Assembly: GCA_905181745.1 (NCBI GenBank)
Contig: CAJIYV010000014.1
Span: 1 to 13,078, forward strand
Reading direction: 5' to 3'
DNA length: 13,078 nt
From: an uncultured Actinomycetes bacterium
Lineage (GTDB): Bacteria; Actinomycetota; Actinomycetes; S36-B12
Below are positions 1 to 5,476 of the stretch, piece after piece; position 1 is the stretch's first letter; the number at the start of each line of letters is the position of its first letter. Position numbers and translations under genes: made by a program. The notes beneath the pieces are model-generated. The model made no database searches and was not told the DNA's origin. It saw nothing but the letters and a program-made list of their open reading frames with translations.

Positions 1-407
1 ACTAAACGAGCCAAGTCAATGCTGGTCCCGGTAAATGTCATTGCCGGATGAATGGCCATGGGCGATATTTGCGGAGCGGTATCGCACACTGAGATTCCGT
101 AGCTGCCTGAAGTGTGGGCAACGAATTGCCCTGGAACGAACACTTCACTGGAAGAAAACCCACGAATGAGTTCAGGTAGAACCTGGTCAGGCACTGCCAA
201 GATCAGCAGCTCCGATTCTGCAACAACTTGGTCTGCCGGCTTGATCGGCACACCGGGAAGCAAAGCCGCAGCGCGTAGACACGACAAATCTGACACTGCG
301 CTGACCCCGATGCAGTTATGCCCGGCTGCGCGAAGGGCCGCCCCCAAAACCGCACCAACGCGCCCAGCGCCGACTACCCCAATGCGCAATCGCGGAGGCG
401 AGTCCAT
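1..407 (-). CDS. Rossmann-like and DUF2520 domain protein, 3' end outside window
   Basis: The reading frame opens at an ATG at 407 and stays open to the left edge (135 codons), so the C-terminus is missing. The N-terminus carries a dinucleotide-binding fold signature, GVVGAGRVGAVLG (about residues 10-22), and a later stretch with HPAMTFTGT (near residue 125) is typical of the start of the DUF2520 half. The family resembles pyrroline-5-carboxylate or ketopantoate reductases, but its substrate is not established. In actinobacteria this gene usually lies just before panC, which would be expected off the left edge, so a link to pantothenate metabolism is only contextual. It diverges from the methyltransferase gene with 34 bp between start codons. 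A -10 box six bases before the ATG and the absence of a Shine-Dalgarno suggest a leaderless mRNA. Confidence 0.85.
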   Translation of the reverse strand, partial: MDSPPRLRIGVVGAGRVGAVLGAALRAAGHNCIGVSAVSDLSCLRAAALLPGVPIKPADQVVAESELLILAVPDQVLPELIRGFSSSEVFVPGQFVAHTSGSYGISVCDTAPQISPMAIHPAMTFTGTSIDLARL

Positions 408-413
408 GTCAAA

Positions 414-419
414 ATCCTA
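414..419 (-). promoter_or_regulatory. Putative -10 box of the DUF2520 gene (leaderless)
   Basis: Minus-strand hexamer TAGGAT lies six bases (TTTGAC) before the ATG at 407, the spacing expected when transcription starts at the start codon itself. No convincing -35 hexamer is seen 17 bp further up. Seen in sequence; function inferred. Confidence 0.4.
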
Positions 420-427
420 TGGGTGAC

Positions 428-433
428 TAACGT
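428..433 (+). promoter_or_regulatory. Putative -10 box of the midA-like/nuoD-like unit
   Basis: TAACGT (TANNNT) lies eight bases before the ATG at 442, leaving a leader of about 0-2 nt. The divergent DUF2520 -10 box is only 9 bp away, so the two promoters would overlap and probably compete. No Shine-Dalgarno precedes the ATG. No good -35 is visible. Confidence 0.3.
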
Positions 434-441
434 CGTACCCC

Positions 442-1308
442 ATGTCCCCTTACCTTCCGTGGATCAACGCCTGGGAGTCCGCAGCTTTCGGCCCGAAAAG
501 CTTTTATGGAGAGTTCGGTTCCGGGGGAACAAATCCCTATGAGCACTTTGACACGGCAGTGAGATCTCACCCAGATTTGTCCGAAAAAATATTTCCTTAT
601 CTACTCGAGGCCTACGAAAGCTGCGGATCACCAGCCGAGTTCTTGATCCTCGATTCCGGTGGATCCGATGGCTCACTGATTTCGTCCCTAAATGCGTTAA
701 TCGCTGGCCATGGGCTTCGCTGGAATACACAAGTTTTCGATGTCTCCAGCGGTGATATTCGGCACATCGCGATTCGAAAAGAATTTGGAATAGTGATCGC
801 CCACGAACTTCTTGACGATATCCCCGCAACCGTAGTCGAATATGACGAATCCCTGACCCCACGCATCATGCTTGTTGACCCAGAATCTGGGCACGAGAAA
901 ATGGGCGAGCCTTTATCTGGGCCAGAACTGGATTGGCTTAAAATCTGGTGGCCCGCTACGGTGCCACTCGCTCGTCGAGAGATCGGAACGACTCGAGACC
1001 ACACGTGGATCCAGCTAGTAAATATTTTTGGCACTGGCCGGGCGATTGCGATCGACTACTCACATTCGTTGGATCAAAGATCCCAAGGATTGTGGGATGC
1101 CGGCACGTTGGCGGGATATCAACACGGTAGATCGGTCCGCCCCGTACCCAACGGCAAAGTTAATATCACCGCACATGTGTCATTGGATTCGTGTGCAAGC
1201 GCCGCAGCTACTTCACGTTCGGACCTCACCCGGACCCAGGAATTCGACTCTGACCCAACTAGAAGTGATTTCAGGTGGCTCGTTCAAGATTTCGGATCAC
1301 GACCATGA
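442..1308 (+). CDS. MidA/NDUFAF7-family SAM-dependent methyltransferase
   Basis: A 288-residue class I methyltransferase of the MidA (DUF185) family. Family hallmarks are the N-terminal FGPKSFYGE segment (residues 16-24), motif I around residues 68-79, the HELLDDIP segment (121-128) matching the conserved N-E-x-x-D-x-x-P motif, the AIAIDYSHS strand (201-209) and a C-terminal GTLAGYQHGR...NITAHV stretch (221-245). Motif I is degenerate: the usual GxGRG reads GGSDG (residues 73-77), losing the middle glycine and the arginine, so SAM binding may be weakened or altered. Human NDUFAF7 of this family dimethylates an arginine of the complex I subunit NDUFS2, a NuoD homologue. Here the next gene encodes a NuoD-like protein, which makes it the obvious candidate substrate (inference). 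The first ATG after the divergent promoter was chosen as start. Confidence 0.8.
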   Translation: MSPYLPWINAWESAAFGPKSFYGEFGSGGTNPYEHFDTAVRSHPDLSEKIFPYLLEAYESCGSPAEFLILDSGGSDGSLISSLNALIAGHGLRWNTQVFDVSSGDIRHIAIRKEFGIVIAHELLDDIPATVVEYDESLTPRIMLVDPESGHEKMGEPLSGPELDWLKIWWPATVPLARREIGTTRDHTWIQLVNIFGTGRAIAIDYSHSLDQRSQGLWDAGTLAGYQHGRSVRPVPNGKVNITAHVSLDSCASAAATSRSDLTRTQEFDSDPTRSDFRWLVQDFGSRP

Positions 1309-1320
1309 AACGATGCACAC

Positions 1321-2406
1321 ATGCGTAACTTAATTGCCGGTGTTGGTTTAGCACCCGGTGAACTCAGAATTGATCTCGGAGAATTCCACCCCAGCGCCCA
1401 AGGCGGATTCCAGCTGCACCTCACTGTTGAGGGCGACACAATTACACACGTCGAACCACGAATTGGATTTATGCACCGGGGTGCAGAAAAACTCTTTGAA
1501 GTTCGCGACTACCGGCAAATCATGATGCTGGCTAATCGCCATGACTGGTACGCGCCGTTCACCTCCGAATTAGGTGTGGCGCTCGCCTTAGAAGCGGCAA
1601 TGGGAATTCACCCACCGGAGCGGGCTACTTGGATCCGGATGCTCCTTGCTGAGTTCACTCGGATTTCAGCGCTGATTGCTTTTATGCCTGATCCCGAAAC
1701 AATCCGATTACGAAATGTGATTGCCAACTTTTTAGAATTGGTTACCGGCAATCGGGTGCACCCAATGTTTGCGCGGATCGGCGGGGTGGCTCACGACCTA
1801 CCCACACATGCCGAGAATGCAAGCCAGTTGATCATTACCGAATTGCGCACAATGCTCCCCCAACTCATATCTAGCCTCAATACAGATGAATTGCGTGGAC
1901 TGGCTTTCCTTACGCCCAGCGACGCGATTTCTTTTGGCACGAGCGGACCGGTTGCTTGGGCAAGCGGCCTCGATAATGACTTACGATTCACGGGTCACTA
2001 CCTCAACTACGGGGAGTTAGAGGTCACTAAACCGCCGCCCTATCACGATGGAGATGCCTACTCGCGCTTTATGGCAGCACTTGATCAACTTGAGCTCAGT
2101 AGTGCGCTGATTGAGCAAGTGTGGCCGCACCTTGATTCCACCCAGGGGCAAGAGGTCAATGTAGTTTTGCCGAAAGTTGTGCGAGCCCCCGAAGGAAACA
2201 CCTACCACTGGGCTGATGGGCCCACCGGGATTAATGGTTGGTATTTGGTCAGCGCCGGCGACAAAACACCATGGCGTCTGAAATTGCGATCGGCTTCATT
2301 TAATAACTTTCAGGCACTGGTTCCCACCTTGGTGGGACTTCAACTCGATCAATTGCCAGCGGCAATTGGCAGCATGTTTCTCGTTATCGGTGACTTGGAT
2401 CGTTAG
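1321..2406 (+). CDS. Orphan NuoD-like (NADH-quinone oxidoreductase subunit D family) protein
   Basis: A 361-residue member of the NuoD/49-kDa/NiFe-hydrogenase large-subunit family. Recognisable blocks are EFHPSAQGGF (21-30), RIGFMHRGAEKLFEVRDYRQ (47-66), RHDW (73-76), the RIGG-VAHDLP region, and a C-terminus ending FLVIGDLDR, matching the LV-G-DR end of NuoD. No other nuo gene is in the window, and actinobacteria often carry such an extra NuoD copy here apart from the nuo operon. The second His of HPxxHG is Gln27 and the family quinone-site Tyr is Trp76, so classical quinone chemistry is doubtful. About 11 residues are missing, compared with NuoD as I remember it, between residues 119 and 144. 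It follows the methyltransferase by 12 nt in the same frame without a Shine-Dalgarno, suggesting translational coupling. A stop codon just upstream leaves this ATG as the only sensible start. Confidence 0.85.
   Translation: MRNLIAGVGLAPGELRIDLGEFHPSAQGGFQLHLTVEGDTITHVEPRIGFMHRGAEKLFEVRDYRQIMMLANRHDWYAPFTSELGVALALEAAMGIHPPERATWIRMLLAEFTRISALIAFMPDPETIRLRNVIANFLELVTGNRVHPMFARIGGVAHDLPTHAENASQLIITELRTMLPQLISSLNTDELRGLAFLTPSDAISFGTSGPVAWASGLDNDLRFTGHYLNYGELEVTKPPPYHDGDAYSRFMAALDQLELSSALIEQVWPHLDSTQGQEVNVVLPKVVRAPEGNTYHWADGPTGINGWYLVSAGDKTPWRLKLRSASFNNFQALVPTLVGLQLDQLPAAIGSMFLVIGDLDR
2322..2337. repeat. Perfect 7-bp inverted repeat with 2-nt loop (hairpin B)
   Basis: TCCCACC and GGTGGGA are separated by two bases inside the 3' end of the nuoD-like gene. 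On the minus strand it forms the second of two hairpins just past the stop codon of the opposing cluster, and could act in termination or 3'-end protection. No T-tract follows on either strand. The same bases encode a conserved NuoD segment (PTLVG), so a coding origin cannot be excluded. Confidence 0.5.
2350..2368. terminator. Perfect 8-bp hairpin with 3-nt loop (hairpin A), possible terminator of the fol cluster
   Basis: CAATTGCC, loop AGC, GGCAATTG form a perfect stem inside the nuoD-like gene. Read on the minus strand it begins 15 nt after the stop codon of the last gene of the right-to-left cluster (stop at 2384-2386). A second hairpin (2322-2337) follows 12 nt later. Neither has a U-tract, but U-less hairpins are common proposals for actinobacterial terminators. 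Structure seen; function inferred. Confidence 0.4.
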
Positions 2407-2680
2407 CCCGAATATAGGTGGCAAAACGAGCGCGTAGTAGCGCTTCCATGTCCGGATCTAACTGCCCGTGCCCAAACATTTCCTTGGTCGCGCGAACGGT
2501 CTCAATAAAGGTTCCACCAATTGAACCTAAGTCTCCGCCTTCCCCTTCGATCGCCACCATGCCAGGCATGTGCGAAAACACATCAGTGAAGAAACCGATA
2601 TCGAGTTTCTTTTCCGCTAAGTGAAATGCCTGATGCCGCAGTTCGTCAAAGGGTAAGTCTTCAAGAGGGGAATCGCTCAT
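2384..2680 (-). CDS. Small conserved hypothetical protein
   Basis: A 98-residue soluble, acidic protein with no membrane segment or recognised catalytic motif. It begins with an SPLEDLPFDELRHQAFHLAEKK stretch and contains a Gly-rich GEGGDLGSIGG segment (residues 46-56). Small proteins of similar shape (xxLxFDELRxxAFxLA, then FFxxVFxHMP) occur at this place in other actinobacteria by my recollection, but no function is known to me. It is the last gene of the right-to-left cluster, 18 bp after the DUF3180 gene, and has its own candidate leaderless promoter. Its 3' end overlaps the opposing nuoD-like gene by 23 bp. Translation from the ATG at 2680 is favoured because a -10 box sits six bases before it. 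Confidence 0.75.
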   Translation of the reverse strand: MSDSPLEDLPFDELRHQAFHLAEKKLDIGFFTDVFSHMPGMVAIEGEGGDLGSIGGTFIETVRATKEMFGHGQLDPDMEALLRARFATYIRANDPSHR

Positions 2681-2686
2681 AGGTGC

Positions 2687-2692
2687 AGAGTA
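2687..2692 (-). promoter_or_regulatory. Putative -10 box of the small conserved gene (leaderless)
   Basis: Minus-strand TACTCT followed by GCACCT and then the ATG at 2680. The 15-base block through the ATG matches the block at the ppa start (TACTGT-GCACCC-ATG) at 13 of 15 positions. The box lies in the spacer and would let this gene be transcribed separately from the fol cluster. Confidence 0.4.
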
Positions 2693-2698
2693 CTTTGG

Positions 2699-3160
2699 TC
2701 ACGATTCCTCGGCTGCGCCCTGGTCTGTTGCTACACATAAACTTTCTAACCACAGTGAGGCAATGACCAAGAGGACCCCGCCCAAGGCGGCGAGAAAACC
2801 ATTGATACTCGCACTCCAACCCGCAGGAGTATCGATACCCGCGATTGAGGCAAGTGATACCCCGGCATAAAAACCGCCAATTACCGCCCCGGTACGGCTC
2901 CCTGACAAAGCCAATACCGCGATTCGGGCCGAGACTAACGCTGGAAATGGCGTGGTTCCCACCTGGCGACTAAGCCGGGGGCGCGCGAAGTAGGTCCAGA
3001 TTCCCATACCCCCACCCAAAATCCAGAGTGCCCCGGCCGCCATCGCCGGCACCGGCAACGAGCGAGCGGTCTGCCCCATCAGAATTTGGCTGAGTGCAAA
3101 TCCGATTGCGGCCAGGATCGCAGCGATTACCACAAGCTGGGAAATTTTTGTGGCTCGCAT
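2699..3160 (-). CDS. DUF3180 family membrane protein
   Basis: A 153-residue integral membrane protein with four predicted hydrophobic helices at about residues 7-27, 37-57, 82-104 and 119-140. Proteins of this shape (DUF3180) sit directly after folK in many actinobacteria. Their function is unknown, and a role linked to folate is suggested only by this constant neighbourhood. The start ATG overlaps the folK stop codon (TAATG on the minus strand), so translation is probably coupled to folK. The C-terminal tail is short and acidic (DQGAAEES). Confidence 0.85.
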   Translation of the reverse strand: MRATKISQLVVIAAILAAIGFALSQILMGQTARSLPVPAMAAGALWILGGGMGIWTYFARPRLSRQVGTTPFPALVSARIAVLALSGSRTGAVIGGFYAGVSLASIAGIDTPAGWSASINGFLAALGGVLLVIASLWLESLCVATDQGAAEES

Positions 3161-3666
3161 TAACTACTCAGTCCAATCTCAAGCCGGGTAATTTCCTCAT
3201 TAGTTGATCGTAATTCGCTCACGGGGCCATAGCCTGGTAGCTCCGCGAGTTGCCCTGACAGTTTCAATTCTTGCCAAGGAACCGTGACAAACGCCCGTTC
3301 CCATGCTCGCGGGTGTGGGAGGGTCAAAACACTATCCGTGCTGATCACCGGCTCTGCGTCCTCCCAAAGTGCGATCACATCAAGGTCCAATGTTCGTGGG
3401 CCCCAGCGAACTTCGCGGGTTCTTGCATGAACATTCTCAATCCGATGAAGTGTGTTCAATATTTCGCTCCCAGAATTCTCTGTCGCAAATGCCGCGAGGG
3501 CATTGAAGAAGTCGGCTTGTTCAACTCCACCCACCGGCGTACTCCGATACACGCTGGAGGCAGCAACCGGAGTCCAGATTTGGGCGAGTTCTTTGTATGC
3601 CACTTGCAAAGTGCGGATTGGATCTCCCAGGTTTGCACCAAATGCAATCAGTACCGTTCCCGTCAT
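3160..3666 (-). CDS. folK: 2-amino-4-hydroxy-6-hydroxymethyldihydropteridine pyrophosphokinase
   Basis: FolK transfers pyrophosphate from ATP to 6-hydroxymethyl-7,8-dihydropterin, the step before FolP. The 168-residue protein has the FGANLGDP N-terminal motif (residues 9-16), YRSTPVGGVEQADFFNA (40-56), the signature RWGPRTLDLDVI (87-98) with the Mg-binding Asp pair D94/D96, and LPHPRAWERAFV (116-127). The usual His in the PR-x-H-ER segment is Trp122. Its ATG overlaps the folP-folB stop by four bases (ATGA), and its own stop overlaps the next start, so the three genes are tightly coupled. The length is slightly above the family norm because of a C-terminal extension after about residue 140 with no recognised motif. 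Confidence 0.95.
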   Translation of the reverse strand: MTGTVLIAFGANLGDPIRTLQVAYKELAQIWTPVAASSVYRSTPVGGVEQADFFNALAAFATENSGSEILNTLHRIENVHARTREVRWGPRTLDLDVIALWEDAEPVISTDSVLTLPHPRAWERAFVTVPWQELKLSGQLAELPGYGPVSELRSTNEEITRLEIGLSS

Positions 3667-4847
3667 CGGTTCATGTATTTTGCTCGGGTGACAATTACAT
3701 CAGCGAACTCACCTTCGATCGGTGCATCGGGTTTATGAACCCGAATTTTTGCACACACAACTTGTGGGAAGGAAAGACAATCAGTGGCAATAATTTCAGC
3801 AAGTTTCTCAATCAAATCCACGGGCTCACCGGCAATTCGAGCCCGAATAGCGTCCGCCACCTGGGCATAATTAACCGTATCGGCCAAATCATCTGTGCGA
3901 GCCGCATGTGAAATCGACAGCCCCAGTGTTGCATCGACACTGAAATACTGGCCCTGAATCCGTTCGTGTTCGAGTACTCCATGGCGGCCGAATTCACGCA
4001 GCCCCATGAGTTCAATGGAATCGAGCGCTGGATCTGGGTTTACAGCACCCAGCGCTCGGTAGGCGTCAATCGTCGCTTGAACATCATGGACGCGCACACC
4101 CCATGCGCCGCGTTGCAGAATGTGCGCCCCCAGGACAGCAGACGCGGTATCGCGCTCGCGGACTGTGCGTGGTGTTCCGTCTGAGGATGCGAGCAACCCA
4201 CCAAGGAATCTCTTGCGGGAAACCCCGATGAGTATCGGGTAACCCAGCGCTAAAAGGGTGTCGACATTGTGCAGGAGTTTCCAATTATGCACGGCTTCTT
4301 TCCCAAAGCCAATGCCAGGATCAAGGATTATGTTGCCTCTTTCGATGCCTGCCAATTGAGCTGCCTTAGCCACACTGTGTAGCTCCGCGCATACCTCGGT
4401 CAAGGCGTTTACATAGTGAATGTTTTCTTGCATGGTTTTGCTCGGTCCACGCCAGTGCATAAGAACTATGGGAACCCCAAGGCGTGCAACTGTCGCCAAC
4501 ATATGCGGATCAGACAAACCACCACTCACATCGTTGACCATTTGCGCACCTGCATCCACAGCGGCTTTGGCTACTTCGGCGCGCATGGTGTCAATGCTGA
4601 CGTAGATGCCTTTTGAGGAAAGCTGCTCAATAACCGGAATTACTCGTTCGAGTTCGACTTCGAGTGAAATTCTTTCCGCACCGGGTCGCGTTGACTCTCC
4701 ACCAACGTCAATGATCTGCGCACCGTGGGCCACCATTGCTGTAGCAGCCTGGACCGCTGATTGCACTGAATCAAATTGACCGCCGTCAGAAAATGAATCC
4801 GGGGTCAAGTTCAAAATCCCCATGATTACCGGGGACTGTGTGCCCAT
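3663..4847 (-). CDS. folP: Fused dihydropteroate synthase - dihydroneopterin aldolase
   Basis: A 394-residue bifunctional protein. Residues 1 to about 270 are FolP (joins hydroxymethyldihydropterin pyrophosphate to p-aminobenzoate): ILNLTPDSFSDGG (11-23), IIDVGGESTRPG (45-56), NDVSGG (105-110), DPGIGFGK (176-183), SRKRF (210-214) and RVHDV (252-256). Residues from about 280 are FolB (aldolase giving hydroxymethyldihydropterin and glycolaldehyde): GLREFGRHGV (282-291), DDLADTVNYAQVADAI (319-334), IEKLAE (346-351) and the KPDAPI segment with catalytic-type Lys372. The linker is only about 15 residues and no stop or shift separates the parts. The frame is open further upstream, but the ATG at 4847, five bases after the folE stop, fits the FolP family; upstream residues look like read-through of folE in another frame. 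Internal Met281 lacks a Shine-Dalgarno. Confidence 0.93.
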   Translation of the reverse strand: MGTQSPVIMGILNLTPDSFSDGGQFDSVQSAVQAATAMVAHGAQIIDVGGESTRPGAERISLEVELERVIPVIEQLSSKGIYVSIDTMRAEVAKAAVDAGAQMVNDVSGGLSDPHMLATVARLGVPIVLMHWRGPSKTMQENIHYVNALTEVCAELHSVAKAAQLAGIERGNIILDPGIGFGKEAVHNWKLLHNVDTLLALGYPILIGVSRKRFLGGLLASSDGTPRTVRERDTASAVLGAHILQRGAWGVRVHDVQATIDAYRALGAVNPDPALDSIELMGLREFGRHGVLEHERIQGQYFSVDATLGLSISHAARTDDLADTVNYAQVADAIRARIAGEPVDLIEKLAEIIATDCLSFPQVVCAKIRVHKPDAPIEGEFADVIVTRAKYMNR

Positions 4848-4852
4848 CGGAA

Positions 4853-5464
4853 CTAGCGCCCCATGATTAACGTTATGGCCTCGGAGCGTGTGACAGCATC
4901 GCGCAGGGAACCACGAACGACACTCGTGGTCGTGGTGGCACCGGGCTTTCGCACACCTCGCAGGGACATGCACATGTGTTCGGCTTCAAGGATCACGATC
5001 GCGCCACGGGGCTGGAGAATACTCATTATGGAATCTGCGATCTGGCCGGTAAGCCGCTCTTGAACCTGCGGCCGTTGGGAAAGTACATCGGTTACACGGG
5101 CTAGTTTCGACAGTCCAGTAATTCGGCCATTTTCATTTGGGATGTAGCCAATGTGTGCACTCCCATGAAATGGCAATAGATGGTGCTCACACATGCTGCT
5201 AAAGGGGATATCTTTAACAATTACGAGTTCGTCGTGACCCAGATCGAATGTCGTGGTCAATACTTCCTCGGGTGTTTGATGCAGGCCCCCAAAAATTTCC
5301 GCGTAACTACGAGCGACTCGAGCCGGAGTGTCCTTGAGTCCATCGCGGTCGGGGTCCTCACCAATTGCAATTAACAGATCACGAATTGCCTGCTGCACGC
5401 CAGCTTCGTTATAAGGGGCTGTTGGGCCCGGGCTGCCGATGCTGATCGGGTTGATACCGTTCAT
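4853..5464 (-). CDS. folE: GTP cyclohydrolase I (type IA)
   Basis: FolE opens GTP to 7,8-dihydroneopterin triphosphate and formate, the first step of folate synthesis. The 203-residue protein is of normal length. The zinc site is intact: Cys92 and His95 in MCEHHLLPFHG and Cys165 in EHMCMSLRGV. Other family blocks are EDPDRDGLKDTPARVARSY (36-54) and GLSKLARVTD (117-126). The first 18 residues are a variable tail. It begins 12 bp after ftsH with no Shine-Dalgarno; a good -10 box six bases upstream suggests its own leaderless promoter besides read-through from ftsH. It ends five bases before folP-folB. Confidence 0.96.
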   Translation of the reverse strand: MNGINPISIGSPGPTAPYNEAGVQQAIRDLLIAIGEDPDRDGLKDTPARVARSYAEIFGGLHQTPEEVLTTTFDLGHDELVIVKDIPFSSMCEHHLLPFHGSAHIGYIPNENGRITGLSKLARVTDVLSQRPQVQERLTGQIADSIMSILQPRGAIVILEAEHMCMSLRGVRKPGATTTTSVVRGSLRDAVTRSEAITLIMGR

Positions 5465-5470
5465 TAGACA

Positions 5471-5476
5471 ATTAAA
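5471..5476 (-). promoter_or_regulatory. Putative -10 box of folE (leaderless)
   Basis: Minus-strand TTTAAT matches the TATAAT consensus at five of six positions and is followed by six bases (TGTCTA) and the folE ATG. It sits in the 12-bp spacer just after the ftsH stop. No -35 of note is found. If real, folate genes can be transcribed independently of ftsH. Confidence 0.4.

Noticed and set aside
112..426. Plus-strand open frame opposite the DUF2520 gene
   Set aside because: The minus-strand frame encodes recognisable GAGRVG and HPAMTFTGT motifs; the plus frame has none.
612..1034. Minus-strand open frame within the methyltransferase
   Set aside because: Antisense to a gene with clear MidA-family blocks; its own translation shows no known motif.
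4848..4973. Upstream extension of the FolP-FolB frame by 42 codons
   Set aside because: Cys/His/Arg-rich translation that is out-of-frame folE; the ATG at 4847 gives the normal FolP start.
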